Part shown: in pieces, positions 8,974 through 16,759 of the stretch
How positions within the stretch are numbered: the stretch's first letter is position 1
Layout of the letters: each line of letters begins with the position of its first letter
Translations under genes and position numbers: made by a program
DNA from: Sphingomonas sp. Leaf34
Lineage (GTDB): Bacteria > Pseudomonadota > Alphaproteobacteria > Sphingomonadales > Sphingomonadaceae
Reading direction: 5' to 3'
Length of the DNA: 64,000 nt
Assembly: GCF_001421805.1 (NCBI RefSeq)
Contig: NZ_LMLC01000002.1
Span: 310,001 to 374,000 of the forward strand
The notes under the pieces: generated by a model
Told to the model about the DNA's origin: nothing
The model's input: only the letters and a program-made list of their open reading frames with translations
Database searches by the model: none

Positions 8974-9534
8974 TCACGGAGTCGTTGGACGCTTCCAGCA
9001 TTGGACGAGGCCCGCCATAACCATGTCGACCGAATCCACCTGAGCGGCGATCCGCTGATGCAACAGGCCCGCCGCATCGCGAAAGCGACGCGCGAGCGCG
9101 TTGTCGGGGACGATGCCGAGTCCGACCTCGTTCGAGACCAGGATGATGCGCGCCTCCAGCGTCCTTATCGTCGCCAGCAGGGCTTCGACCTCCGTGTCGA
9201 TATCCGCGTCGGCGAGCAACAGGTTGGACAGCCACAAGGTCAGGCAATCGACCAGCACGACATGGCCCGCCTCCCCTACCGTCCGCAACGCGGCGGGGAG
9301 GCCGAGCGGCGCCTCGACGGTACGCCACCGCGCATCGCGATCGGCACGGTGGCGCGCGATCCGGTCGTGCATCTCACCGTCGAACGCCTGCGCCGTTGCG
9401 ACATAGACCAGGCGTACCGGCGGCACCGCTGCTGCCTCCGCCATCGCCTGGGCATGACGGCTCTTGCCCGAACGCGCGCCGCCGAGCACGAACAGGCTCT
9501 TTCCGAACGCCGGGTCTGCTTCGAATGATGCCAC
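8974..9534 (-). CDS. cobU: Adenosylcobinamide kinase / adenosylcobinamide-phosphate guanylyltransferase
   Basis: Bifunctional late cobalamin enzyme: phosphorylates adenosylcobinamide and then transfers GMP to form AdoCbi-GDP. The 186-aa protein has the CobU P-loop LFVLGGARSGKSRHAQ, the YVATAQAFDGEM segment and guanylylation-site region RIARHRADRDARW, then the Walker-B-like VLVDCLTLWLSNLLL and the ILVSNEVGLGIVPDN motif. The start is taken as GTG at 9534 (VASFEADPAFG), because upstream residues in this frame are antisense to cobD. It is transcribed away from cobD with 72 bp between them, so a shared control region is likely. Confidence 0.93.
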   Translation of the reverse strand: MASFEADPAFGKSLFVLGGARSGKSRHAQAMAEAAAVPPVRLVYVATAQAFDGEMHDRIARHRADRDARWRTVEAPLGLPAALRTVGEAGHVVLVDCLTLWLSNLLLADADIDTEVEALLATIRTLEARIILVSNEVGLGIVPDNALARRFRDAAGLLHQRIAAQVDSVDMVMAGLVQCWKRPTTP

Positions 9535-9606
9535 GCTGTCTCCTTCATGCTTGCGGCTGATCGCCGGAATGACGATGAGCGGCGCAAGATCACGCGAAGG
9601 GATAGC

Positions 9607-10581
9607 ATGACGGGGTTGCGCGCGCATGGCGGGAGGATCGATCTCGCCGCCAGCCTCTATCCGGAGGCGCCGGTGCCGTGGCTGGACCTTTCGACCGGGA
9701 TCAATCCGCGTGCCTGGGCGTCGGACCCGATGCCGGCGGTCGACCTGACGGTCTTGCCCTCGCCTGCGTCGATCGCCGCACTGGAAAGCGCCGCCGCTGC
9801 CGTGTTCGGGATCGATGCGGACCGCGTCGTGGCGCTGCCCGGCAGCGAGATCGGCCTGCGGATGCTCTCGTGTCTGGACCTGCCACACCCGCTGCGGGTC
9901 GTCGTGCCAAGCTATGCGACGCATGGCGACGTGTTTGCGGCGGCGATCCCGATCGTGCGCGCAGTGATCGACGCGGTGGATGCGGGGACGCTTTTGCTCG
10001 CGAACCCGAACAACCCCGACGGCCTGCTCGATCCACCGGCGCGGCTGCTGGCGATCGCGCGGCGCGGGGCATGGGTCATCGTCGACGAGGCATTCGTCGA
10101 TCTGCTGCCGTCCTACAGCGTGGTGCCGCATCTCGAGACGTCCGACCGCGTGATCGTATTCCGCTCGTTCGGCAAGACGTTTGGGCTTCCCGGCGTCCGC
10201 CTCGGATTCATGATCGGGCCGCCCCTGCAGATCGCGATGCTGCGCGCCCGGCTGGGAGCGTGGCCGATATCGGCGCACGCGACGGCGTATGGCACCGCGG
10301 CCTACCGCGACACCACGTGGCTGAATGCGACACGCGCGGCGATTGTCGATCGCGCCGCACGACTGGACGCCGTGCTGGCCCGGCATGGCCTGGACGCGAT
10401 CGGCGATTGCCCGTCGTTCCGTCTCATCGAAACCGACGACGCACCCGCGCTCTTCGAGCGGATGGCGCGCGCCGGCATCCTGACTCGCGCGTTCGATCAC
10501 GATCCGCGCTGGCTACGATTCGGTGTGCCGGGCGATGATATGGCGTTCGAACGACTGGACCGGGCGCTCGGGCGTGATTGA
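9607..10581 (+). CDS. cobD: Threonine-phosphate decarboxylase (PLP, class I aminotransferase fold)
   Basis: Makes (R)-1-amino-2-propanol O-phosphate, the linker between corrin ring and lower base (called CobD in Salmonella, CobC in Pseudomonas). 324 aa from the ATG at 9607, preceded by a GAAGGG ribosome site. The start GLRAHGGRIDLAASLYPEAP and LDLSTGINPRAW are typical of the family; the NPNNPDG motif and the lysine segment FRSFGKTFGLPGVRLGFMIG place the PLP-binding Lys. An in-frame upstream ATG at 9547 adds 20 basic, unlikely residues. The stop overlaps the start of cbiB by 8 bp, so the two are coupled. Confidence 0.93.
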   Translation: MTGLRAHGGRIDLAASLYPEAPVPWLDLSTGINPRAWASDPMPAVDLTVLPSPASIAALESAAAAVFGIDADRVVALPGSEIGLRMLSCLDLPHPLRVVVPSYATHGDVFAAAIPIVRAVIDAVDAGTLLLANPNNPDGLLDPPARLLAIARRGAWVIVDEAFVDLLPSYSVVPHLETSDRVIVFRSFGKTFGLPGVRLGFMIGPPLQIAMLRARLGAWPISAHATAYGTAAYRDTTWLNATRAAIVDRAARLDAVLARHGLDAIGDCPSFRLIETDDAPALFERMARAGILTRAFDHDPRWLRFGVPGDDMAFERLDRALGRD

Positions 10582-11512
10582 ACCGGTCGCGGCGGTCGCG
10601 ATACTCGTCGATAGCGTGATCGGCTGGCCCGCCTGGGTGTATGCGCGCATAGGCCACCCGGTCGGCGGCTTCGCGCGGATGATCGGCTGGGCGGAGGCGC
10701 GCTGGAACGCGCCGACCTCGTCGTTCGCCCGCCGACGTGGGGCAGGCATCGTGACCATAGTCCTGATGGGCGGTGTCGCGATCCTCGTTGCCGCCATGCT
10801 GTCGGCGGTCCTTTATCGCTGGCTGGGGTCCGCGGCATGGATCGCGATTGGATTGGCCGCAGCGCCCGGACTGGCGATCCGCAGCCTCTACGATCACGTC
10901 GTCCCGATCGCGCGCGCGCTCGAGTGCGGGGATCTCCCGGCTGCGCGGACCCGGGTGGCGATGATCGTCGGACGAGATGTGGCGGCGTTAGACGAAGCCG
11001 GTGTGGCGCGCGCGGCGATCGAGAGCCTTGCCGAGAGCGTCTGCGACGGCGTCGTTGCGCCGCTGTTCTGGCTGTTGATCGGGGGGCTGCCCGGTCTCTG
11101 GGCGTACAAGGCGATCAACACCGCCGACAGCCTGATCGGCCACCGCGAGGAGCGTTGGCGCGCGTTCGGCTGGGCTGCGGCGCGCACCGACGACGTCGCC
11201 AACCTGCTCCCGGCACGGCTGAGCGGTGTGCTGCTGTGCATGGCCGGGTTTGGGGGATGGCAGACGATGTGGCGTGACGCCGGCAACCATGCTTCACCCA
11301 ACGCCGGCTGGCCCGAGGCCGCGATGGCCGGCGCGCTTGGCCTGACGCTCGCGGGACCGATCGCCTATGACGGCGTCAGCGTCGCAAAACCCTATATAGG
11401 CGACGGCCGCGCGGACGCGACCGCAGCCGACCTTCGCACCGCACTCGGCCTCTACCGCCGCGCGTGCGTGCTGCTGCTCGTCATCGCCGGAGGACTCGCA
11501 TGCGCGCTCTGA
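10574..11512 (+). CDS. cbiB: Adenosylcobinamide-phosphate synthase
   Basis: Integral membrane enzyme that attaches aminopropanol (phosphate) to adenosylcobyric acid. The GTG at 10574 gives 312 aa beginning [20 protein letters not shown], the usual CbiB/CobD start, followed by [20 protein letters not shown]. Membrane segments are visible at about residues 55-85 and near the C-terminus ([15 protein letters not shown]), and the family motifs [33 protein letters not shown] and [15 protein letters not shown] are all present. It overlaps cobD at its start and cobQ at its end by 13 bp, fixing the cobD-cbiB-cobQ operon. Confidence 0.93.
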   Translation: MIEPVAAVAILVDSVIGWPAWVYARIGHPVGGFARMIGWAEARWNAPTSSFARRRGAGIVTIVLMGGVAILVAAMLSAVLYRWLGSAAWIAIGLAAAPGLAIRSLYDHVVPIARALECGDLPAARTRVAMIVGRDVAALDEAGVARAAIESLAESVCDGVVAPLFWLLIGGLPGLWAYKAINTADSLIGHREERWRAFGWAAARTDDVANLLPARLSGVLLCMAGFGGWQTMWRDAGNHASPNAGWPEAAMAGALGLTLAGPIAYDGVSVAKPYIGDGRADATAADLRTALGLYRRACVLLLVIAGGLACAL

Positions 11513-12969
11513 TGCTGCAGGGGACCGGCTCCGACGTCGGCAAATCGGTGCTCGTTGCGGGTCTGTGCCGCGCGTTCGCCAATCGCGGGCTGTCGGTGCG
11601 CCCGTTCAAGCCGCAGAACATGTCGAACAACGCCGCCGTCACCGCCGACGGTGGCGAGATCGGCCGCGCGCAGGCGACTCAGGCGATCGCCTGTCGCGTC
11701 GCGCCCAGCGTCGACATGAACCCGGTCCTGCTCAAGCCGCAGGGCGACCGCACGTCGCAACTCATCGTCCGCGGCCAGGTGCGCGGCACGCTCGCCGCCG
11801 CGCGTTGGCGCGAGGGGCGCGACGGGTTGCTGGTCGACGTGCTCGACAGCTTCGAACGGCTGTCGGTCGGCTGCGACCTTGTCGTTGTCGAAGGCGCTGG
11901 CAGTCCGGCCGAAATCAACCTGCGCGCGGGCGACATCGCCAACATGGGCTTCGCGCGCGCCGCCGACGTCCCCGTGATCCTGGTCGGCGATATCGACCGC
12001 GGCGGCGTGATCGCGGCGGTCGTCGGCACCCGCGCGGTGATCGACCCCGCCGACGCGGCGATGATCCACGGCTTCCTGATCAACAAGTTCCGCGGCGATC
12101 CCGCGCTGTTCGACGACGGCTACCGCGCGATCGAGACGCGGAGCGGATGGCGCGGCTACGGCGTCGTGCCGTGGCTCGCCGACGCGGTGCGGCTGCCCAG
12201 CGAGGATGCGGTGATCCTCGAACGCCCCGCCGCCAGTGCGCACAGCCGTATCACGATCGCCTGCCCGATCACGCCGCGGATCGCCAATTTCGACGACCTC
12301 GACCCGCTTCGGCTGGAGCCCGGCGTCGCGCTGGTGATGGTGCCGCCCGGCACGCCGATCCCCGACGCCGACATGATCGTGCTCGCCGGGTCGAAGGCAA
12401 CGATTCCCGATCTCGCCTTCGTCCGCGCGCAAGGCTGGGACATCGACATCCGCGCGCATCATCGCCGCGGCAAGCCGGTGCTGGGGCTCTGCGGCGGCTA
12501 TCAGATGCTCGGCCGCAGCATCGCCGACCCCGATGGGATCGAGGGCCCGGCGTGCCGGGTCGAGGGGCTCGGCCTGCTCGACGTCGACACGGTCCTCACC
12601 GGGCGCAAGACGCTCGACCGGGTCTCCGGCCAGGCGCAGGGCGCGGCCTTTGACGGGTATGAGATGCACATGGGCGTGACGACCGGCCCGGCGACCGCCC
12701 GCCCCGTCGGTCACCGCGCCGACGGCAGCGCGGAGGGCGCGACGAGTGCGGACGGGCTCGTGTCGGGCAGCTATGTCCACGGCCTGCTCGCGCTCGCCGA
12801 GCAACGCGCCGCGTGGCTGGCCCGGCTCGGCGTCGCGGCAAGCGGCCCCGATCACGGCGCGTCGATCGACGCCGCGCTCGACGCGATCGCCGCCACGCTC
12901 GAACGTCACGTCGATCTCGACGCGCTGCTTGCGTTAGGCGATAGCGCCGGCCACCACGATCGCGACTAA
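11500..12969 (+). CDS. cobQ: Cobyric acid synthase (glutamine-hydrolysing)
   Basis: Amidates four carboxyls of adenosylcobyrinic acid a,c-diamide using glutamine and ATP. 489 aa from the ATG at 11500, which has a GGAGG site just upstream. The N-terminal synthetase domain shows [20 protein letters not shown] (P-loop), [12 protein letters not shown] and [13 protein letters not shown]. The C-terminal class I glutaminase-like domain has [13 protein letters not shown] with the nucleophile Cys331, and YEMHMG and SGSYVHGLL near the end. The last 36 bp overlap the 3' end of cobS on the other strand. The enzyme needs an adenosylated substrate, which fits cobO being in the same cluster. Confidence 0.95.
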   Translation: MRALMLQGTGSDVGKSVLVAGLCRAFANRGLSVRPFKPQNMSNNAAVTADGGEIGRAQATQAIACRVAPSVDMNPVLLKPQGDRTSQLIVRGQVRGTLAAARWREGRDGLLVDVLDSFERLSVGCDLVVVEGAGSPAEINLRAGDIANMGFARAADVPVILVGDIDRGGVIAAVVGTRAVIDPADAAMIHGFLINKFRGDPALFDDGYRAIETRSGWRGYGVVPWLADAVRLPSEDAVILERPAASAHSRITIACPITPRIANFDDLDPLRLEPGVALVMVPPGTPIPDADMIVLAGSKATIPDLAFVRAQGWDIDIRAHHRRGKPVLGLCGGYQMLGRSIADPDGIEGPACRVEGLGLLDVDTVLTGRKTLDRVSGQAQGAAFDGYEMHMGVTTGPATARPVGHRADGSAEGATSADGLVSGSYVHGLLALAEQRAAWLARLGVAASGPDHGASIDAALDAIAATLERHVDLDALLALGDSAGHHDRD

Positions 12970-13653
12970 CAGCCCCGTCTCGACGATCTCGATCCCAGCC
13001 CCATGCGCATCGCCGGTCACGCCGCCCAGCGTCCGCCGTAACCATGCCGCAACGCCGAGCACGAGCACCGGCAGCACGACGAGCGCGGGCACTGCCACCG
13101 CCGCGAGCGCGAGCATCAGCGCCCATCCGAGCAGGTCGCGGTTGCGCACCGCGCCAGCCACCGCCGCGCCAAGGCCGCCGGCCCGCAGCGGCGGCAAGAG
13201 CCTCGCCCAGACGAGCGGGCCCATCCGTGCCGCGAACGGTACGAGCACCAACGCCCACCAGCCCGCCAGCCCCGCAACGTGCAACAGCACGAGCTTGGCG
13301 ATCATCTGGCCCGCGATCGCGACGACGCCGAAGCTGCCGATATGCGGATCGGCCATGACCGCGAGCAGCCGCGTCCGATCGCCATGCGCCGCGCCGAGCC
13401 CGTCCGCCAGGTCGGCGAGCCCGTCGAGATGCAGCGCCCCCGTCACCGCGATCCACGCCAGCAGCGCGGCACACGCGCCGGTCCACGGGTCAACTTGCGC
13501 GCCGAGCCAGCCTGCCAGCGCGACGAGCACGCCGATCGCGAGCCCGACCAGCGGGTAGACCCGGATCGCCGCGGCGAAATCATCCGCCTCCATTGCCAAG
13601 CGCGGCATCGGCAGCCGGGTCAGGAAACCGAACGCGACGATCAGCCGCGTCAT
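12934..13653 (-). CDS. cobS: Adenosylcobinamide-GDP ribazoletransferase (cobalamin synthase)
   Basis: Membrane enzyme that joins AdoCbi-GDP with alpha-ribazole (phosphate) in the last step of lower-ligand assembly. 239 aa from the ATG at 13653, beginning [16 protein letters not shown]. The conserved [20 protein letters not shown] and [16 protein letters not shown] motifs, rich in metal-binding Asp, are present, with five or six hydrophobic segments after them ([20 protein letters not shown] and the final [16 protein letters not shown]). The start overlaps the cobC stop by 4 bp (ATGA). Its 3' end overlaps that of cobQ tail to tail. Confidence 0.93.
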   Translation of the reverse strand: MTRLIVAFGFLTRLPMPRLAMEADDFAAAIRVYPLVGLAIGVLVALAGWLGAQVDPWTGACAALLAWIAVTGALHLDGLADLADGLGAAHGDRTRLLAVMADPHIGSFGVVAIAGQMIAKLVLLHVAGLAGWWALVLVPFAARMGPLVWARLLPPLRAGGLGAAVAGAVRNRDLLGWALMLALAAVAVPALVVLPVLVLGVAAWLRRTLGGVTGDAHGAGIEIVETGLLVAIVVAGAIA

Positions 13654-14219
13654 GTCGCCAGCCCGACGATCTGCACGGTCCGCGTCAGTCCCGGCCACAC
13701 CCGGAGCGACACCAGCGCGGCATAGGGCAGGTCGAACGCCCAGATCTGCCGAGAATCGAACCCGCAAAGGTCTGCAAGAGCGGCCCGGATCGCACCGCCA
13801 TGCGTCACGACCAGCGTCGGGACCGGCGGCATCGCCGCCAGCGCGGACGCGACACGATCGTGCAGCGAAGACCAGCGTTCGCCCCCCGGCGGCGGCGCAG
13901 CGTCCGGATCGTCATAAAAGGCGCCCAGCGCAGCGGGATCGATCACCGCCGGCGCCAACCCGTCCCACGCGCCAAAATCAAGCTCGCGCCAGCGTGGATT
14001 CACCGCGACCGGGAGACCGCGCGGGCCAGCGACCGCCTCCGCGCAGGCCCGCGCGCGGATCAGGTCGGACGCCTCGATCCGCGCGACGTCGAGCCCGTCG
14101 GCGCGCGCGACGCAGGCGGCGATCCCCGCTTCGGTCGCCGGATCGTCGGTCCGCCCGAGCAATCGCCCCGTCACCGCGGGCGCACCATGCCGCATCAGAT
14201 ACAGCATGTACGCGCTCAC
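13650..14219 (-). CDS. cobC: Histidine phosphatase, probable alpha-ribazole phosphatase
   Basis: Histidine-phosphatase-superfamily enzyme of 189 aa, with the phospho-acceptor motif YLMRHGAPAV at residues 7-16 and the second catalytic histidine in LVVTHGGAIRAAL. In the Salmonella scheme CobC removes phosphate from alpha-ribazole-5'-phosphate or from adenosylcobalamin phosphate. The specific role is inferred from position: the GTG start overlaps the cobT stop (GTGA) and its stop overlaps the cobS start (ATGA), between the two genes whose product and substrate it would link. An ATG at 14207 is an alternative start; RHG proteins as a class have many substrates. Confidence 0.85.
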   Translation of the reverse strand: MSAYMLYLMRHGAPAVTGRLLGRTDDPATEAGIAACVARADGLDVARIEASDLIRARACAEAVAGPRGLPVAVNPRWRELDFGAWDGLAPAVIDPAALGAFYDDPDAAPPPGGERWSSLHDRVASALAAMPPVPTLVVTHGGAIRAALADLCGFDSRQIWAFDLPYAALVSLRVWPGLTRTVQIVGLAT

Positions 14220-15229
14220 GCTGCCGAGACGCCCGCCTCGGCGAACGTCGCCATCTCGGCATGCGTGGCCAGCGCCGCCCGGACGAGCAGCGTCGCGGTC
14301 GCCGCACCGCTCGCCTCACCCAGCCGCATCCCCATTGACAGCAACGGCTCGAGTTCGATCCGCTCGAGCAACGCGCGGTGACCCGGCTCGGCCGAAACAT
14401 GTCCGGCCAGGCAGTGCGCGACGATGTCGGGGCATGCAGCCGCCAATGGCGCGATCGCCGCGCAACAGATGAACCCGTCGAGCATCACCGGGACGCCCGC
14501 CAGCCGCGCCGCGACCACCGCGCCAGCGATCGCCGCCAATTCGCGTCCGCCAAGCCGCCGCAGAATCTCGAACGGCGTGGTCAGCGCGTCGCGGTGCAGC
14601 GCGAACCCGGCCTCGACGACCGCGATCTTGCGCGCGATCCCGTCGCCATCGACCCCGGTGCCAGGTCCCACCCAGTCACTTGCCGATCCGCCGAAGCTCG
14701 CCAGACACAATGCCGCCGCGCTCGTCGTATTGCCGATCCCCATCTCGCCCAGCACGATCAGGTTCGGCGCATCCGCGACCGCCGCGGCGCCCGCGTTGAT
14801 CGCGGCCAGGCATTCCTCCTCGCTCATCGCCGGCGCCTGCGTGAAATCCGCGGTCGGCCGATCAAGGTCGAGCGGCACGATCTTGAGGTCGAGCCCCGCG
14901 GCGTGCGACAGCGCGTTGATCGCCGCGCCGCCGGCCTCGAAATTGGCCACCATCTGCGCTGTGACCGAGGCTGGAAACGCGCTCACGCCGCGCGCGACGA
15001 CGCCGTGATTGCCCGCGAACACGACCGCGCTGCCGCGATCGAGCCGGGGCAGCGGGTTGCCCTGCCAGCCCGCCATGAACACCGCGATATCCTCCAGCCG
15101 CCCGAGCGACCCCGGTGGCTTGGTCAGCTCGCCTTGTCGCGCCACCGCCGCGGATCGCGCCGCAGCGTCGGCCTGCGGCAACCCGCGCAAGGCCGCCAGA
15201 AACGCGGCAGGCGTCGCAAACGCCGTCAT
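14216..15229 (-). CDS. cobT: Nicotinate-nucleotide--dimethylbenzimidazole phosphoribosyltransferase
   Basis: Activates the lower-ligand base by forming alpha-ribazole-5'-phosphate from nicotinate mononucleotide. 337 aa from the ATG at 15229. CobT signatures in order are LTKPPGSLGRLEDIAVFMAG, VVFAGNHGVVARGVSAFP, the LGEMGIGNTTSAAALC glycine-rich loop, GPGTGVDGDGIARK and the SAEPGHRALLERI and LEPLLSMGMRLGEASGA segments, the latter ending at the catalytic Glu. It is coupled by ATGA to DUF1636 upstream and by GTGA to cobC downstream and lies in the riboswitch-controlled transcription unit. Confidence 0.95.
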   Translation of the reverse strand: MTAFATPAAFLAALRGLPQADAAARSAAVARQGELTKPPGSLGRLEDIAVFMAGWQGNPLPRLDRGSAVVFAGNHGVVARGVSAFPASVTAQMVANFEAGGAAINALSHAAGLDLKIVPLDLDRPTADFTQAPAMSEEECLAAINAGAAAVADAPNLIVLGEMGIGNTTSAAALCLASFGGSASDWVGPGTGVDGDGIARKIAVVEAGFALHRDALTTPFEILRRLGGRELAAIAGAVVAARLAGVPVMLDGFICCAAIAPLAAACPDIVAHCLAGHVSAEPGHRALLERIELEPLLSMGMRLGEASGAATATLLVRAALATHAEMATFAEAGVSAA

Positions 15230-15633
15230 TCCACGAGGAACCCGGCGGGCGGGGTGCGCGTGATGAAATGCCCCTTCACGCCCTGCGGCCATTGCTTGAA
15301 CGGCACCTGACCGAACGCGCTCTCGCCGTAGAGCTTGGCGTAATCGAGGATCGCGCGCGCTGCGTCCTCGCAGGGCTCGAACCGGCCAAGGACATAGCCG
15401 ACCTTGGCGGGCGCGCGCAGGTGGATCGTGCAGAAATCCTGGCACGCGAACAGGCACGGCATCTCCTGCACCGCGACGTCGGCATAGGCCGGGTCGCTCG
15501 CCTGCACCGCTTTCAGCGCGCTGGCGAGCCGTGCCCCACCGCGCTGCCCCTCGGCATCGTCGCGCGCGTCGGCGGAATGGCGGCAGGTGGTGCACGCGAC
15601 GACCGCGACGCCGTCATCGACCGGCTTCAACAT
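15226..15633 (-). CDS. DUF1636 family cysteine-rich metal-binding-like protein
   Basis: A 135-aa protein with an early CTTC-x-H pattern (VVACTTCRHSADARD, Cys14 and Cys17) and a second cluster EMPCLFACQDFCTIHLRAP with three cysteines, arranged like a thioredoxin-like ferredoxin. This matches DUF1636, a family known for being found next to cobalamin biosynthesis genes and annotated as metal-binding. It is the first full gene downstream of the cobalamin riboswitch and is coupled to cobT (ATGA). A redox or cobalt-handling role fits the context but is inferred. The ATG at 15633 overlaps the end of a 17-codon ORF. Confidence 0.83.
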   Translation of the reverse strand: MLKPVDDGVAVVACTTCRHSADARDDAEGQRGGARLASALKAVQASDPAYADVAVQEMPCLFACQDFCTIHLRAPAKVGYVLGRFEPCEDAARAILDYAKLYGESAFGQVPFKQWPQGVKGHFITRTPPAGFLVE

Positions 15634-15680
15634 GCGGAGGCCCGGGCGTGCGGATACGAAAAACGATAAAATACAGGCAT
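15627..15680 (-). CDS. Short ORF (17 codons) overlapping the start of the DUF1636 gene
   Basis: The ATG at 15680 is preceded by an AAGGGG element at proper spacing and encodes MPVFYRFSYPHARASAC; its TGA (15627-15629) lies inside the first two codons of the DUF1636 gene. The overlap means ribosomes finishing the short peptide could restart on DUF1636. It lies after the riboswitch, in the zone where the expression platform is expected. Whether the peptide is made or merely marks the real ribosome-binding site is open. Confidence 0.4.
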   Translation of the reverse strand: MPVFYRFSYPHARASAC

Positions 15681-15711
15681 GGTGACCCCTTCGGACAGTC
15701 GATCCCGCCCC

Positions 15712-15749
15712 GCGCGAGGGCTAAAGGCGCACGCCTCCAGCCTCCGCGC
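15712..15749 (-). promoter_or_regulatory. GC-rich hairpin between riboswitch and first gene
   Basis: On the minus strand, GCGCG at one end pairs with CGCGC at the other; inside, GAGGCT faces AGCCCTC and a GGC/GCC pair closes the loop. There is no run of T after it, so it is not an obvious intrinsic terminator. Its place, between the aptamer and the first start codon, suits a translational expression platform or attenuator. The folding was judged by eye. Confidence 0.35.
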
Positions 15750-15824
15750 AACGCGAAGCGATGTCGTCGCTCGGGGTAGTACCCGTCCGTTCGGCGCACC
15801 CTGGCCGGACGAAAGACGACCGCG

Positions 15825-15987
15825 ACGGGCAGGTCTCCTGGCTCGCGGGTCAACGCCGTCCGCGCCGCCTTCTCGGGACGATCCCAATGGCATGAGGCAC
15901 GGTGGCTCGCCGCGTACAGTTGCAGGGGCAGCCGGGTGTTTCCCGTTCCCATTTTCATCCCCCTCGGCGCTAGCGTCGGGGGAACCT
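15825..15987 (-). ncRNA. Cobalamin (AdoCbl) riboswitch
   Basis: Read on the minus strand, the element starts with AGGTTCCCCC and GGGGGATGAAAATGGGAA, passes through GGCTGCCCCTGCAACTGTA (the B12-box core; its complement lies at 15915-15923) and GCGAGCCACC, and ends with AGCCAGGAGACCTGCC (15828-15843), the usual 3' closing strand of Cbl riboswitches. Order and spacing match the class. It lies about 190 nt upstream of the DUF1636 start and should repress the DUF1636-cobT-cobC-cobS unit when adenosylcobalamin is abundant. cobO lies on the same strand upstream of the aptamer and is probably not controlled by it. Confidence 0.92.
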
Positions 15988-16099
15988 GTCGCAGGACGAG
16001 CGATACGCGGGCGGACGAGGGGACGCAAGACACGGGCAAGTGCGTTCCGCGCGCTCCCCCGCAACCCGTCGCCTTCCGTTATCCGTGTCGGCCGCGCCG

Positions 16100-16699
16100 C
16101 TAAAACTCCACGCCCAACTGCGCCTTCACGCCCGACCGGAACGGATGCTTCACCTGCGTCATGTCCGTCACCAGATCCGCGACCTCGATCACCGCCTCGG
16201 GCGCGTTCCGCCCGGTGATGACGACATGCGTCATCTCAGGCTTCGCCGCCAACGCCGCGAGAACCTCGTCGACCGGCAGATAGTCATAGCGCAACACGAT
16301 GTTGAGCTCGTCGGCGACCACCATCGCATAGGACGGATCAGCGATCATCCGCTTGACCTCGTCCCACGCCTCCCGCGCCACCGCGATGTCGCGGGCGCGG
16401 TCCTGCGTGTCCCAGGTGAACCCCTCGCCCATCGGCTTGAATTCGCACAGCGCGGGGAACGCGTCGAAGACCGCCTTCTCGCCGGTCGCCATCGCGCCCT
16501 TGACGAACTGGACGACGCCGACTTTCCGCCCATGCCCGATCATCCGCACCGCCATGCCGAACGCGGCGGTCGACTTGCCCTTGCCCTTGCCGGTGTGGAC
16601 GATGATCAGCCCCTTCTCGATCGTCTTGGTCGCGACGATCCGGTCATGGACCTCCTTGCGCTTGGCGCTCTTGGCATTCTGCTCGTCATCGGTCGGCAT
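16100..16699 (-). CDS. cobO: Cob(I)yrinic acid a,c-diamide adenosyltransferase
   Basis: CobA/CobO/BtuR-type ATP:corrinoid adenosyltransferase, 199 aa, that places the adenosyl group on Co(I). Starts at ATG 16699 with the polar N-terminus MPTDDEQNAKSAKRKEVHDR; then come the P-loop LIIVHTGKGKGKSTAAFGMA and VVQFVKGAMATGE, the adenine-side FTWDTQDRARD, and the Walker-B-like VVADELNIVLRYDYL. The closing PFRSGVKAQLGVEF is typical. A very long open frame continues upstream in this reading frame but is antisense to the FAD gene. It is divergent from that gene, with 60 bp between starts. Confidence 0.95.
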   Translation of the reverse strand: MPTDDEQNAKSAKRKEVHDRIVATKTIEKGLIIVHTGKGKGKSTAAFGMAVRMIGHGRKVGVVQFVKGAMATGEKAVFDAFPALCEFKPMGEGFTWDTQDRARDIAVAREAWDEVKRMIADPSYAMVVADELNIVLRYDYLPVDEVLAALAAKPEMTHVVITGRNAPEAVIEVADLVTDMTQVKHPFRSGVKAQLGVEF

Positions 16700-16759
16700 G
16701 ATCCTGTCCTCTCGCGCTCCCGATGGCGGATCGCGCCGCGCGGCGCTAGAGCCTGCTTC

